A stretch of DNA of 5,504 nt from Nitrospina sp. Lineage in GTDB: Bacteria > Nitrospinota > Nitrospinia > Nitrospinales > VA-1. The stretch is from NCBI GenBank assembly GCA_003545625.1, contig DODH01000283.1:2149-7652 (forward strand), in the 5' to 3' direction. A program made the translations under genes and the position numbers. Shown here piece by piece: positions 1-5,364 of the stretch (its first letter is position 1; every line of letters starts with the position of its first letter). Below the pieces are notes generated by a model that saw only the letters and a program-made list of their open reading frames with translations, did no database searches and was not told where the DNA came from.

Positions 1-1275
1 AGGAGATAGAGGTTGAGCCATTGGAGGGGAGACTGCAGGGGGGGCAGATTCTTGATTTTCCCGGGCGAGAGTGAACCGATTGTCCCCATCCACATGTCCT
101 TCACGAAACTTCTGGATTTCCGGTGCAAGGTTTTCAATCTGAACCGTGTCCGTTCGGGTGGAAACCATAGCCCGGTAAATCTCATTTTCAAGTTGACGCA
201 CATTTCCTGGCCAGCTATACCGAACCAGGGCTTCCAACGCGTAGGAGCTGACAGTGGGGATTTTTTTTGTAATGTCCAATTTATATTTTTTAAGAAAATG
301 GTTGATCAGGATAGGAATATCCTGCCCCCGATCCCTTAAAGGGGGTATTAATATCGAATAGACTACCAACCGGTAATACAAATCTTCACGGAACTTTCCT
401 TGGCGGACCGCATTTTCCAGGTCTTTGTTTGTGGCAGAAATGATTCTTAAATCCACCTGTATTTTTTTATTGCTACCGACCCTCTCGAAACTTTTATCCT
501 GTATAAAACGTAAAAGTTTTACCTGCATTTTTGGAGACATCTCCCCCACTTCATCCAGAAAAAGGGTGCCGCCATTGGCCACCTCCAGTTTTCCCATTCG
601 GGAATCATCGGCACTTGTAAAAGCTCCTTTTTCATGGCCGAAAAACTCATTCTCCTGGAGCTCTTCGGGGATAGCGCCACAATTGATCGCGACAAAGTCC
701 CCCATCTTGTAGGCACTGTTAAAATGAAGGGCTTTCGCCACCAACTCTTTGCCGGTACCACTTTCTCCGTGGACGAAAACATTAATGTTGATTGCCGAAA
801 CCTCATCAATCTGGGCAAACACCTGCTGCATTGCATCACTCTGCCCTACAATATTTTTATAGGAATAGGTTTTCTTCAGCTCTCCCTGCAAACGTTGGAT
901 CTTGTTGACCATCGTATGCATTTCGATGGCCCTTTCGACATTTGTTTTCAAGCGAACCTTATCCACCGGTTTCGCCATATAATCAAACGCCCCTATTTTC
1001 ATGGCTTCCACGGCGGAATCCACCGCGTCATTTTCTGTCACCACCAAAACCGGAATGTCCCGGTTCGCGAGCTTCAGGCGTTTGAGAATATCCAACCCCG
1101 CAGACATGTTGATGTCCAAACAAATCGCGTCGGGGTTTTCATCCAGCATATTCAGGCAAAGTTCGCCGTTGTCAAAAACTTTAACCCGGTAACCCTGATC
1201 CCGAAGCCATCCCGCCATCATTTTCCGATGGGGGGTGTCCGTATCCACAACAAATAATAGTTCTTTAGTTGCCAT
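1..1275 (-). CDS. NtrC-family sigma-54-dependent response regulator, C-terminus cut by window edge
   Basis: The frame is open from an ATG at 1275 to the window edge (425 codons, no stop). Residues 1-120 are a receiver domain with phospho-acceptor Asp54, Thr80 and Lys102 of the KP motif. Residues 140-390 are an AAA+ sigma-54 activator domain: Walker A GESGTGKE (170-177), GAFTSA loop (217-222), Walker B LFLDE (238-242), sensor I SATN (280-283), an arginine-finger-type segment FREDLYYRL (295-303) and WPGNVRQLEN (355-364). A Pro-rich linker follows, and the expected Fis-type HTH would lie beyond the edge. The family hydrolyses ATP to open sigma-54 promoter complexes after phosphorylation by a sensor kinase; no kinase gene is in view. 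Three oddities: the acidic pocket reads DTD (Thr12 for a usual Asp), the loop after Asp54 is about two residues short and lacks the usual MPG, and GAFTGA is GAFTSA. A possible Shine-Dalgarno AGGA lies close to the ATG. The gap to the upstream nuclease gene (1276-1376) shows no convincing promoter or terminator. The target genes cannot be told. Confidence 0.93.
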   Translation of the reverse strand, partial: MATKELLFVVDTDTPHRKMMAGWLRDQGYRVKVFDNGELCLNMLDENPDAICLDINMSAGLDILKRLKLANRDIPVLVVTENDAVDSAVEAMKIGAFDYMAKPVDKVRLKTNVERAIEMHTMVNKIQRLQGELKKTYSYKNIVGQSDAMQQVFAQIDEVSAININVFVHGESGTGKELVAKALHFNSAYKMGDFVAINCGAIPEELQENEFFGHEKGAFTSADDSRMGKLEVANGGTLFLDEVGEMSPKMQVKLLRFIQDKSFERVGSNKKIQVDLRIISATNKDLENAVRQGKFREDLYYRLVVYSILIPPLRDRGQDIPILINHFLKKYKLDITKKIPTVSSYALEALVRYSWPGNVRQLENEIYRAMVSTRTDTVQIENLAPEIQKFREGHVDGDNRFTLARENQESAPPAVSPPMAQPLSP

Positions 1276-1376
1276 GATCCTGTAAACAAAACTCCCTATA
1301 ATATTTTTCTACAACTATGCTGGACTGATGAATCCCTACCCTATCATATCGGCAAACCCGGCTACTGTGCCCGCCA

Positions 1377-2057
1377 TCATTTTATCTCGCATCTTTGAGA
1401 AACCCTGTAGCCCAAGGACTCCGCATCAAGCAAATTTCCAAAATTGATATAGCCCTTGGTATCTTTAGGATAGCCCTTGCATTCCGGCCATTCATAGATC
1501 CGGGTTTTAGGGTCGCCCAGCAAGCCATAACTCAAAAACAGGTCATAGTCCATATGCTCCGGTTTGGTTGGGGGAAGGGGGAGCCTATTTTCCCGGCGGA
1601 ACTCCCAAGGCGGAACAGGAGTTTCCTGAACCCACAGACCAAGATTTTTTTTCCAGGCTTTATATTCCAGCTTTTCAAGAAAACTGCTGTGGGGGTGCTT
1701 CACCCTGTAATGCCAAGCCAGCCCTGCTTTGAGCATTTCCTCATTCAACAATTTACCATCGGGCAAAAACACCTCTCCAATCAAGCGGCCATACTTGTCC
1801 TTAAAGGTGTAGTTCACCCGCACCGTTTTCTCCAGGGCCAAATCCACTGCCAACCTTCGGGCTGGCTTGCCAAACGGCTGACCCATTTCCGGAGCATCAA
1901 TATCCGCCAAACGCACCTTGTATAATCTATCGCGTTCCGTCTTTACCGTTAACGTGTCCCCATCCTGGATCTGAACCACTTCGCCATTTACCGTCTTCAA
2001 CTTTGCTTGCGGCACCAGAAACAGCATCAACACTAATAAACTTGTTTTGATTCCCAT
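1377..2057 (-). CDS. Exported staphylococcal-nuclease-like protein with C-terminal Cys-containing domain
   Basis: The product is 226 residues. Residues 1-18 form a short signal-like segment (Lys4, then a hydrophobic run 6-16) without a clear cleavage site, so export or membrane anchoring is likely but unproven. Residues 24-142 match the SNase fold. The counterparts of the catalytic and calcium residues of S. aureus nuclease are all visible: Asp34 in DGDT, Arg49, Asp54 and Glu57 in RLADIDAPE, and Arg91 in KYGR. The GLW...PVPPWEFRR segment (140-154) is typical of bacterial secreted SNase proteins. The tail (about 180-226), with IYEWPEC (187-193), the FGNLLDAESLGYR block and Cys223, resembles the small Ada-type metal-binding tail found on some SNase proteins; the usual His before the first Cys appears to be Glu189. 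The family cleaves DNA and RNA with calcium; the substrate here is not known. No Shine-Dalgarno precedes the ATG, but a promoter-like sequence ends six bases before it. It lies 153 bp downstream of the regulator gene on the same strand. Confidence 0.9.
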   Translation of the reverse strand: MGIKTSLLVLMLFLVPQAKLKTVNGEVVQIQDGDTLTVKTERDRLYKVRLADIDAPEMGQPFGKPARRLAVDLALEKTVRVNYTFKDKYGRLIGEVFLPDGKLLNEEMLKAGLAWHYRVKHPHSSFLEKLEYKAWKKNLGLWVQETPVPPWEFRRENRLPLPPTKPEHMDYDLFLSYGLLGDPKTRIYEWPECKGYPKDTKGYINFGNLLDAESLGYRVSQRCEIK

Positions 2058-2063
2058 AACAAA

Positions 2064-2092
2064 ATTCTACACCGGCGAGCCGCCGGTGGCAA
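2064..2092 (-). promoter_or_regulatory. Sigma-70-like promoter of the nuclease gene, predicted leaderless
   Basis: On the minus strand, TTGCCA (2092-2087, five of six matches to the -35 consensus) and TAGAAT (2069-2064, five of six, preceded by TG) are separated by exactly 17 bp. Six bases separate the -10 box from the ATG at 2057, so transcription would start at or next to the A of the start codon. This fits the absence of a Shine-Dalgarno sequence. Function is inferred from sequence only. Confidence 0.55.
2071..2087. repeat. GC-rich inverted repeat inside the nuclease promoter spacer
   Basis: ACCGGC (2071-2076) and GCCGGT (2082-2087) are perfect inverted arms around a 5-base centre. The dyad fills the spacer between the putative -35 and -10 boxes, so it could be an operator. 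Read on the minus strand, it is followed by GTAGAATTTTGTT, so it could instead be a weak terminator for the upstream regulator gene. The sequence alone does not decide between these. Confidence 0.5.
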
Positions 2093-2111
2093 TGGGGCGG
2101 TGACGCTAATA

Positions 2112-2122
2112 CCCCTGCGGGG
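2112..2122. repeat. Small GC hairpin in the regulator-nuclease intergenic region
   Basis: CCCC (2112-2115) and GGGG (2119-2122) pair around TGC. No T-run follows on either strand, so it is not a standard terminator. It lies in the 153-bp gap between the regulator gene and the nuclease gene. Confidence 0.3.
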
Positions 2123-2204
2123 CATGAAAGCTAATGAGGGGATATAACACGCGACCGCCAAAGGCATAGAACATTTAGGCTGAGATACGCTATTGCTAGT
2201 TGCC

Positions 2205-2218
2205 CCCTCGCTAGAGGG
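2205..2218. repeat. Hairpin overlapping the regulator stop codon
   Basis: CCCTC (2205-2209) and GAGGG (2214-2218) are perfect inverted arms around GCTA, and the TAG stop of the regulator gene (2213-2211) sits in it. No T-run follows on the minus strand, so a rho-independent terminator is not supported. It may protect the mRNA 3' end or be incidental. Confidence 0.35.
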
Positions 2219-3239
2219 AACGCTCAATCATGAACCGGACATTGTCATTGGTGTTGGTGTATTCGATCTTTATTTTTGGGTATTTGGACTGAAACACACG
2301 AAACACCTCATCAACAAAGCCCTGGCCTACAGTAGAAATACCTTTAAAACCTAAAATTACATGTTTAAACTTCTCCAACCCCAAGCAAATGCGCCGAGCC
2401 TGCGAACGCGAGACATAGCGTTCATCGCCCAACATGCTCAGCACTACTTCAATATGGGTCTTGTCAAACTTGAGCAGCCCCTCAGAATCTTCCCCTGTAT
2501 ATTCTGCAAATACCTCCTGTAAATTTCTTTTCGAATCCAGACTTATGATCATTTCCAAGCCAGTTCCGGATTTTTGCGAAGCTTGGCCCGTTTCTATAAA
2601 CCAGTCTTCTTCCGAATTATCTCTTGCATAAGATATTCCTCTTGTAAAGATATGAAAGTAATCGAAGGCCCGGGAAGTGAAAAAGATGCCCTCACCGGTA
2701 TGGTTATCCGGGTCGGTGGTGAATTTTCCCTTTGAAAGATGCAGGGCACTTTCTCGCTCGTCCCCCAGGCCCAAGGCGTTCTTGATCTTTCTGAAAATTC
2801 CAATACCATTATCCTTAATTTTTATTTTCACTGAATCAGATTCCCATTCCGCACGTATCACTACAAAGGTTCCCTCTGAATGATCGATGGCGTTGTTGAG
2901 CATTTCCAGAAAACCGTATTCGCAAATATCCCGAACATTCTTTGGTAGCGTTTCAAAATCCTGTAAAAAGTTTTCTTTCCAGACTTTATCTTCGGCGACC
3001 CCGTCTTTCAAAGAAACCACCACCTCTTTATCTTTTTCTGTCTTTAAGAAATAGCGCGCTTGCCGGGTCGTGCCGGATTTTATGATCTTTCCATCCCGCA
3101 ACAACCGATTCAGATGCCGGTGGACGGTCGTGCGACTGCACGAAAAAGCCTCCGAGGTTTTGGCGACGATATTTTTCGGGTGCACCGGTATTTTCGCTAA
3201 AAGATAGCTGCGAATTTCTTCCGCCTGGTTCTTGACCAT
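2211..3239 (-). CDS. Winged-helix / GHKL ATPase / STAS-like DUF4325 regulator, probably autoregulatory
   Basis: The product is 342 residues from the ATG at 3239. Residues 1-66 look like a winged helix-turn-helix; the segment from Asn23 to Leu65 includes SCSRTTVHRHLNRLL as a likely recognition helix, followed by a basic wing. Residues about 85-235 are a GHKL ATPase: an N-box ending NNAIDHSEG (115-123), a G1 box DNGIGI (143-148) and a TGEGIFF lid motif (181-187). No phospho-acceptor His domain is seen, so it is not a classical histidine kinase. Residues about 255-342 match the STAS-like DUF4325 domain (SRSQARR 277-283, VGQGFVDEVFRVF 304-316). The place taken by the phosphorylatable Ser in SpoIIAA-type STAS domains reads GQG. 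Gly297 stands where I recall Asp being usual (LDF). AGGA (3249-3246) lies six bases from this ATG. The longer frame to TTG at 3302 starts within the -35 box and is rejected. DNA-binding regulation of its own promoter is inferred; the signal and other targets are unknown. It has no paired kinase or sigma factor nearby. Confidence 0.85.
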   Translation of the reverse strand: MVKNQAEEIRSYLLAKIPVHPKNIVAKTSEAFSCSRTTVHRHLNRLLRDGKIIKSGTTRQARYFLKTEKDKEVVVSLKDGVAEDKVWKENFLQDFETLPKNVRDICEYGFLEMLNNAIDHSEGTFVVIRAEWESDSVKIKIKDNGIGIFRKIKNALGLGDERESALHLSKGKFTTDPDNHTGEGIFFTSRAFDYFHIFTRGISYARDNSEEDWFIETGQASQKSGTGLEMIISLDSKRNLQEVFAEYTGEDSEGLLKFDKTHIEVVLSMLGDERYVSRSQARRICLGLEKFKHVILGFKGISTVGQGFVDEVFRVFQSKYPKIKIEYTNTNDNVRFMIERSL

Positions 3240-3245
3240 TTTGAA

Positions 3246-3249
3246 TCCT
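3246..3249 (-). promoter_or_regulatory. Shine-Dalgarno AGGA that decides the regulator start
   Basis: AGGA on the minus strand lies six bases upstream of the ATG at 3239. This supports that start over the TTG 63 bases further upstream, which overlaps the promoter. Confidence 0.7.
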
Positions 3250-3293
3250 ATATTGCAACTAGTTATAAATATTATTATAACTAGTTGCAATAT
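3250..3293. promoter_or_regulatory. Perfect 19-bp inverted repeat, likely autoregulatory operator
   Basis: ATATTGCAACTAGTTATAA (3250-3268) and its exact reverse complement (3275-3293) flank a 6-base AT spacer. Each arm contains the self-complementary core AACTAGTT with partly symmetric flanks (TTATAAC and GTTGCAA half-sites), so the element reads as two inverted copies of one 16-bp site. It covers the promoter spacer, the whole -10 box and the expected transcription start, and it ends next to the Shine-Dalgarno sequence. Bound protein there would be expected to block transcription. The first gene downstream encodes a winged-helix protein, the natural candidate binder. An RNA hairpin is less likely because most of the upstream arm lies before the start site. 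Confidence 0.8.
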
Positions 3294-3302
3294 GCCTGTC
3301 AA
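3274..3302 (-). promoter_or_regulatory. Perfect consensus sigma-70 promoter of the regulator gene
   Basis: TTGACA (3302-3297) and TATAAT (3279-3274) match the consensus at all twelve positions with the ideal 17-bp spacing. Transcription would begin near 3267, giving a leader of about 28 bases containing AGGA. Such a strong promoter upstream of a regulator gene, overlapped by a large palindrome, suggests that it is normally repressed. Confidence 0.85.
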
Positions 3303-3306
3303 TCGG

Positions 3307-3325
3307 GATAATTCAAGGAATTATC
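3307..3325. repeat. Second perfect palindrome just upstream of the -35 box
   Basis: GATAATTC (3307-3314) and GAATTATC (3318-3325) are perfect 8-bp arms around AAG. The centre is about 49 bases upstream of the predicted start of the regulator transcript, a usual place for an activator site. Its sequence is unlike the 3250-3293 operator, so another protein may bind there. No T-run follows, so it is not a terminator. Confidence 0.5.
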
Positions 3326-3327
3326 TT

Positions 3328-3356
3328 AAAAAAACGCTATATACAGATGATTAGCG
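3328..3356 (-). terminator. Putative intrinsic terminator downstream of lgt
   Basis: On the minus strand, CGCTA (3356-3352) and TAGCG (3339-3335) form a 5-bp stem with a 12-base loop, followed at once by seven T (3334-3328). The stem is short, so its strength is uncertain. The position, about 85 bases after the lgt stop and before the regulator promoter, is right for ending the hemB-lgt transcript. Confidence 0.45.
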
Positions 3357-3357
3357 A

Positions 3358-3392
3358 TTATAACTACATAATTTATCTATTATATCTAGTGG
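3358..3392. promoter_or_regulatory. Degenerate operator-like sequences upstream of the regulator
   Basis: TTATAACTA at 3358-3366 matches the first nine bases of the 16-bp operator unit exactly, and TTATATCTAGTGG at 3380-3392 matches 11 of 13. The surrounding region (3303-3400) is AT-rich, which raises the chance of accidental matches. They may be auxiliary binding sites or decayed copies. Confidence 0.25.
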
Positions 3393-3440
3393 AGTGTGTG
3401 TTTGCAGGGGGTTACAAATAATGGAAATAACGGGGAGGGT

Positions 3441-4259
3441 CTAGGCCGTTTTTCTCGACCTGAGAATCAGGAAAGTGCCTGCGATCAACAGGAAAATACT
3501 ATAAAAACTGCCTCGGCTGAGGTCCATAATAAGCGGCGCATCGGGCTCTCTAAACTGTTCTCCAAAAATCCGTACCACCGCATAGATCGCTAGGAATTCT
3601 CCCGTCAATCTTCCCGGAGATGCCAGGACATCGGTCTTCCACAACCGCCATTGGCTGTATACCAGTAATAAGGCCCCTTCCAGTCCGGCTTCGTAAAGTT
3701 GGGAAGGGTGACGTGGAGCAATTTGTTCCAAAGGCGTTCCCAGCAGGGAAGCGCTTTGAGGAAAGATCACCGCCCAGGGAACCTGGGTGACCTTGCCCCA
3801 CAGTTCCCCGTTGATGAAATTGGCGATGCGTCCGAGCAAAATTCCCGGCGGCACCAGAGGGCATAACAAGTCGCCGAGTTGTAGAAAAGAAAGTTTCAGT
3901 TTTTTCGCCACCCACCAGCAGGCCACAAGCACACCGATGAACCCGCCGTGACTGGCCATTCCTCCCTTCCAAACCTGGAATATGATCCAGGGTCGGTTGA
4001 GCGTGTCGTCCAGCGCATAGAACAACATGTATCCCATTCGCCCGCCCAGCAAAACCCCGATCATCATGGCGGTGATGGTGAACGACTGCTGTTCGGGGGT
4101 GAGCGTAGCCTTGCCATGTTTACAAAAAAGATGCAGGAGCCACATCCCGGCCAAGAAGCCCAACGCATAGGCCAGTCCGTAATAACGGATACCAAAATTC
4201 TCTGTGAACTGGAAAAGAAAGGGATCTAAATCATGAACCCAGTATTCGGTTTTAGACAC
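3441..4259 (-). CDS. lgt: Prolipoprotein diacylglyceryl transferase
   Basis: The product is 272 residues, a normal length for Lgt. The enzyme moves diacylglycerol from phosphatidylglycerol to the lipobox cysteine of prolipoproteins in the inner membrane, the first step of lipoprotein maturation. Diagnostic sequence: GGRMGY (72-77), MASHGGFIG (101-109, counterpart of E. coli His103), the family signature GRIANFINGELWG (143-155) with Arg144, Asn147 and Glu152, HPSQLYEA (184-191), and EQFREPD (234-240), where Arg237 corresponds to E. coli Arg239. Several hydrophobic segments run through the chain, the last at about 252-266, followed by a basic tail RSRK. The start is GTG at 4259; AAGAGG lies 11 bases upstream and no in-frame ATG nearby competes. 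It follows hemB by 57 bp on the same strand without an evident terminator, so co-transcription is likely. Confidence 0.96.
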   Translation of the reverse strand: MSKTEYWVHDLDPFLFQFTENFGIRYYGLAYALGFLAGMWLLHLFCKHGKATLTPEQQSFTITAMMIGVLLGGRMGYMLFYALDDTLNRPWIIFQVWKGGMASHGGFIGVLVACWWVAKKLKLSFLQLGDLLCPLVPPGILLGRIANFINGELWGKVTQVPWAVIFPQSASLLGTPLEQIAPRHPSQLYEAGLEGALLLVYSQWRLWKTDVLASPGRLTGEFLAIYAVVRIFGEQFREPDAPLIMDLSRGSFYSIFLLIAGTFLILRSRKTA

Positions 4260-4270
4260 GGCGGGACAAA

Positions 4271-4276
4271 CCTCTT
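4271..4276 (-). promoter_or_regulatory. Ribosome binding site for the GTG start of lgt
   Basis: AAGAGG on the minus strand lies 11 bases before the GTG, a slightly long spacing. There is no in-frame ATG or other start between it and the first conserved Lgt residues, so it supports the GTG. Confidence 0.5.
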
Positions 4277-4316
4277 ATCAAGTTGGAAGGCCCACTAGGC
4301 ACCGGCTAGGGGAAAA

Positions 4317-5288
4317 TTACTTTTGTAAAATTGAAGCGGCATCGATAGCGCCATAGGTGAAGATCATATCCGCGCCAGCCCGACGCAGGCTGATGAGCGA
4401 TTCTATCAGACAGCTTTCATAATCGAGCCAACCTTTTTCGGCGGCGGCCTTGAGCATGGCATATTCTCCACTGACATGGTAGGCGGCAATGGGGAGTGCG
4501 GAAACCTCACGTGTTAACCGGATGATATCCAGATAAGGCAGGCCGGGTTTGATCAGCAACCAGTCCGCGCCTTCTTCTTCATCCAGCGTGATTTCCCGTA
4601 TCGCCTCACGGGCATTAGCCGGATCCATTTGATAGGTTTTTTTATCTCCCTCTTTGGGAGCGGAATCGAGCGCATCACGAAACGGCCCATAAAACGCCGA
4701 AGCATATTTCGCGCAGTAACTGCAAATCAACACATCCTGAAACCCGGCATCGTCCAGAGCCCAGCGTATGGCCTCGACCCGGCCGTCCATCATATCGGAA
4801 GGCGCTACCACATCGGCTCCCGCCTGAGCCTGGGCCACTGCCATTTCGGCAAGCAGGGGGAGTGTCTCGTCATTCAGGATTTTGCCGTCTTGTACCAATC
4901 CATCATGTCCATCACAAGAATAAGGATCCAGTGCTACATCGGTGATAACCAGCATGCCGGGAATCGTTTTTTTTAATTCCTTTACCGCCCGTTGTAGCAG
5001 TCCGTTGGGATTAATGCTTTCCTTACCCTCGGAATTTTTCAACGAATCGTCCAAAGCAGGGAAGAGGGCCACTGCCGGAACCCTCAGATCAAATGCCTGT
5101 TGGCAGTCGGCGACAAGCTGGTCGATGGAAAGCCGTGAGATGCCCGGCATCGAAGCAATTGGGCTACGAAGATTATTTCCCTCCTGGACAAAAGCGGGCC
5201 AGACCAGATTGGCCGGACTCACCACCGTTTCCCGGATCAGTCCGCGAATGGCCGGATTCAGTCTGTTTCTACGCGGTCGTTGAATCAT
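4317..5288 (-). CDS. hemB: 5-aminolevulinate dehydratase (porphobilinogen synthase)
   Basis: The product is 323 residues, full length for HemB. It condenses two molecules of 5-aminolevulinate into porphobilinogen in the cytoplasm, an early shared step of heme and other tetrapyrrole synthesis. The N-terminus QRPRRNR...RETVVSP is typical. The two Schiff-base lysines are Lys194 in YCAKYASAFYGPFR and Lys247 in LIKPGLPYLD. The metal-site segment DVALDPYSCDGHDG (117-130) has Asp where zinc enzymes carry cysteines; Cys125 is the only Cys in it. This is the Asp-rich class, with DGHDG as in cyanobacterial and plant enzymes, so magnesium rather than zinc dependence is expected. PSDMMDGR (163-170) is also conserved. 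The ATG at 5288 fits the family start, but no Shine-Dalgarno sequence precedes it. A tRNA terminator isolates it from the upstream gene, and lgt follows 57 bp downstream, probably in the same unit. Confidence 0.97.
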   Translation of the reverse strand: MIQRPRRNRLNPAIRGLIRETVVSPANLVWPAFVQEGNNLRSPIASMPGISRLSIDQLVADCQQAFDLRVPAVALFPALDDSLKNSEGKESINPNGLLQRAVKELKKTIPGMLVITDVALDPYSCDGHDGLVQDGKILNDETLPLLAEMAVAQAQAGADVVAPSDMMDGRVEAIRWALDDAGFQDVLICSYCAKYASAFYGPFRDALDSAPKEGDKKTYQMDPANAREAIREITLDEEEGADWLLIKPGLPYLDIIRLTREVSALPIAAYHVSGEYAMLKAAAEKGWLDYESCLIESLISLRRAGADMIFTYGAIDAASILQK

Positions 5289-5299
5289 AACTGTATCTT

Positions 5300-5328
5300 A
5301 TTGTAGTTAAAGGCGGTTTACCAGTATA
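5300..5328 (-). promoter_or_regulatory. Weak candidate promoter for hemB-lgt
   Basis: TACAAT (5305-5300, five of six matches to the -10 consensus) lies 11 bases before the hemB ATG. The hexamer 17 bp further upstream (TATACT, 5328-5323) matches only three of six -35 positions. If used, the leader would be about five bases long. TAAGAT (5300-5295) is a rival -10 that would make the mRNA leaderless. A promoter is expected here because a terminator lies just upstream. Confidence 0.3.
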
Positions 5329-5364
5329 AAGAAGGATAACGAATCAAATTGGCCTTTGCAACCT

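Noticed and set aside
13..339. Plus-strand open frame of 108 codons
   Set aside because: It is antisense to the AAA+ C-terminal part and linker of the response regulator, with no supporting motif or ribosome binding site.
634..1257. Plus-strand open frame of 207 codons
   Set aside because: It lies fully antisense to the receiver and AAA+ domains of the response regulator, whose motifs are unmistakable. Its translation shows no recognisable motif.
1276..1376. Promoter or sigma-54 site upstream of the response regulator
   Set aside because: TATTAT and GGCAC/TTGC fragments occur, but none has a partner element at acceptable spacing.
1395..1925. Plus-strand open frame of 176 codons
   Set aside because: It is a shadow of the nuclease gene, whose catalytic residues are conserved on the opposite strand.
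2033..2227. Minus-strand 64-codon frame bridging the regulator and the nuclease genes
   Set aside because: It overlaps both genes in another frame, covers the promoter and hairpin region and has no recognisable features.
3240..3302. N-terminal hydrophobic extension of the regulator (TTG start)
   Set aside because: It is the translation of the -35 box, operator and leader; the ATG at 3239 has the proper Shine-Dalgarno sequence.
3550..3972. Minus-strand frame of 140 codons within lgt
   Set aside because: It is an alternative frame of lgt, which carries the full Lgt signature.
4296..4312. CTAG-rich imperfect dyad between hemB and lgt as a terminator
   Set aside because: The stem has a central mismatch and there is no T-run on the minus strand, so co-transcription of hemB and lgt is more likely.
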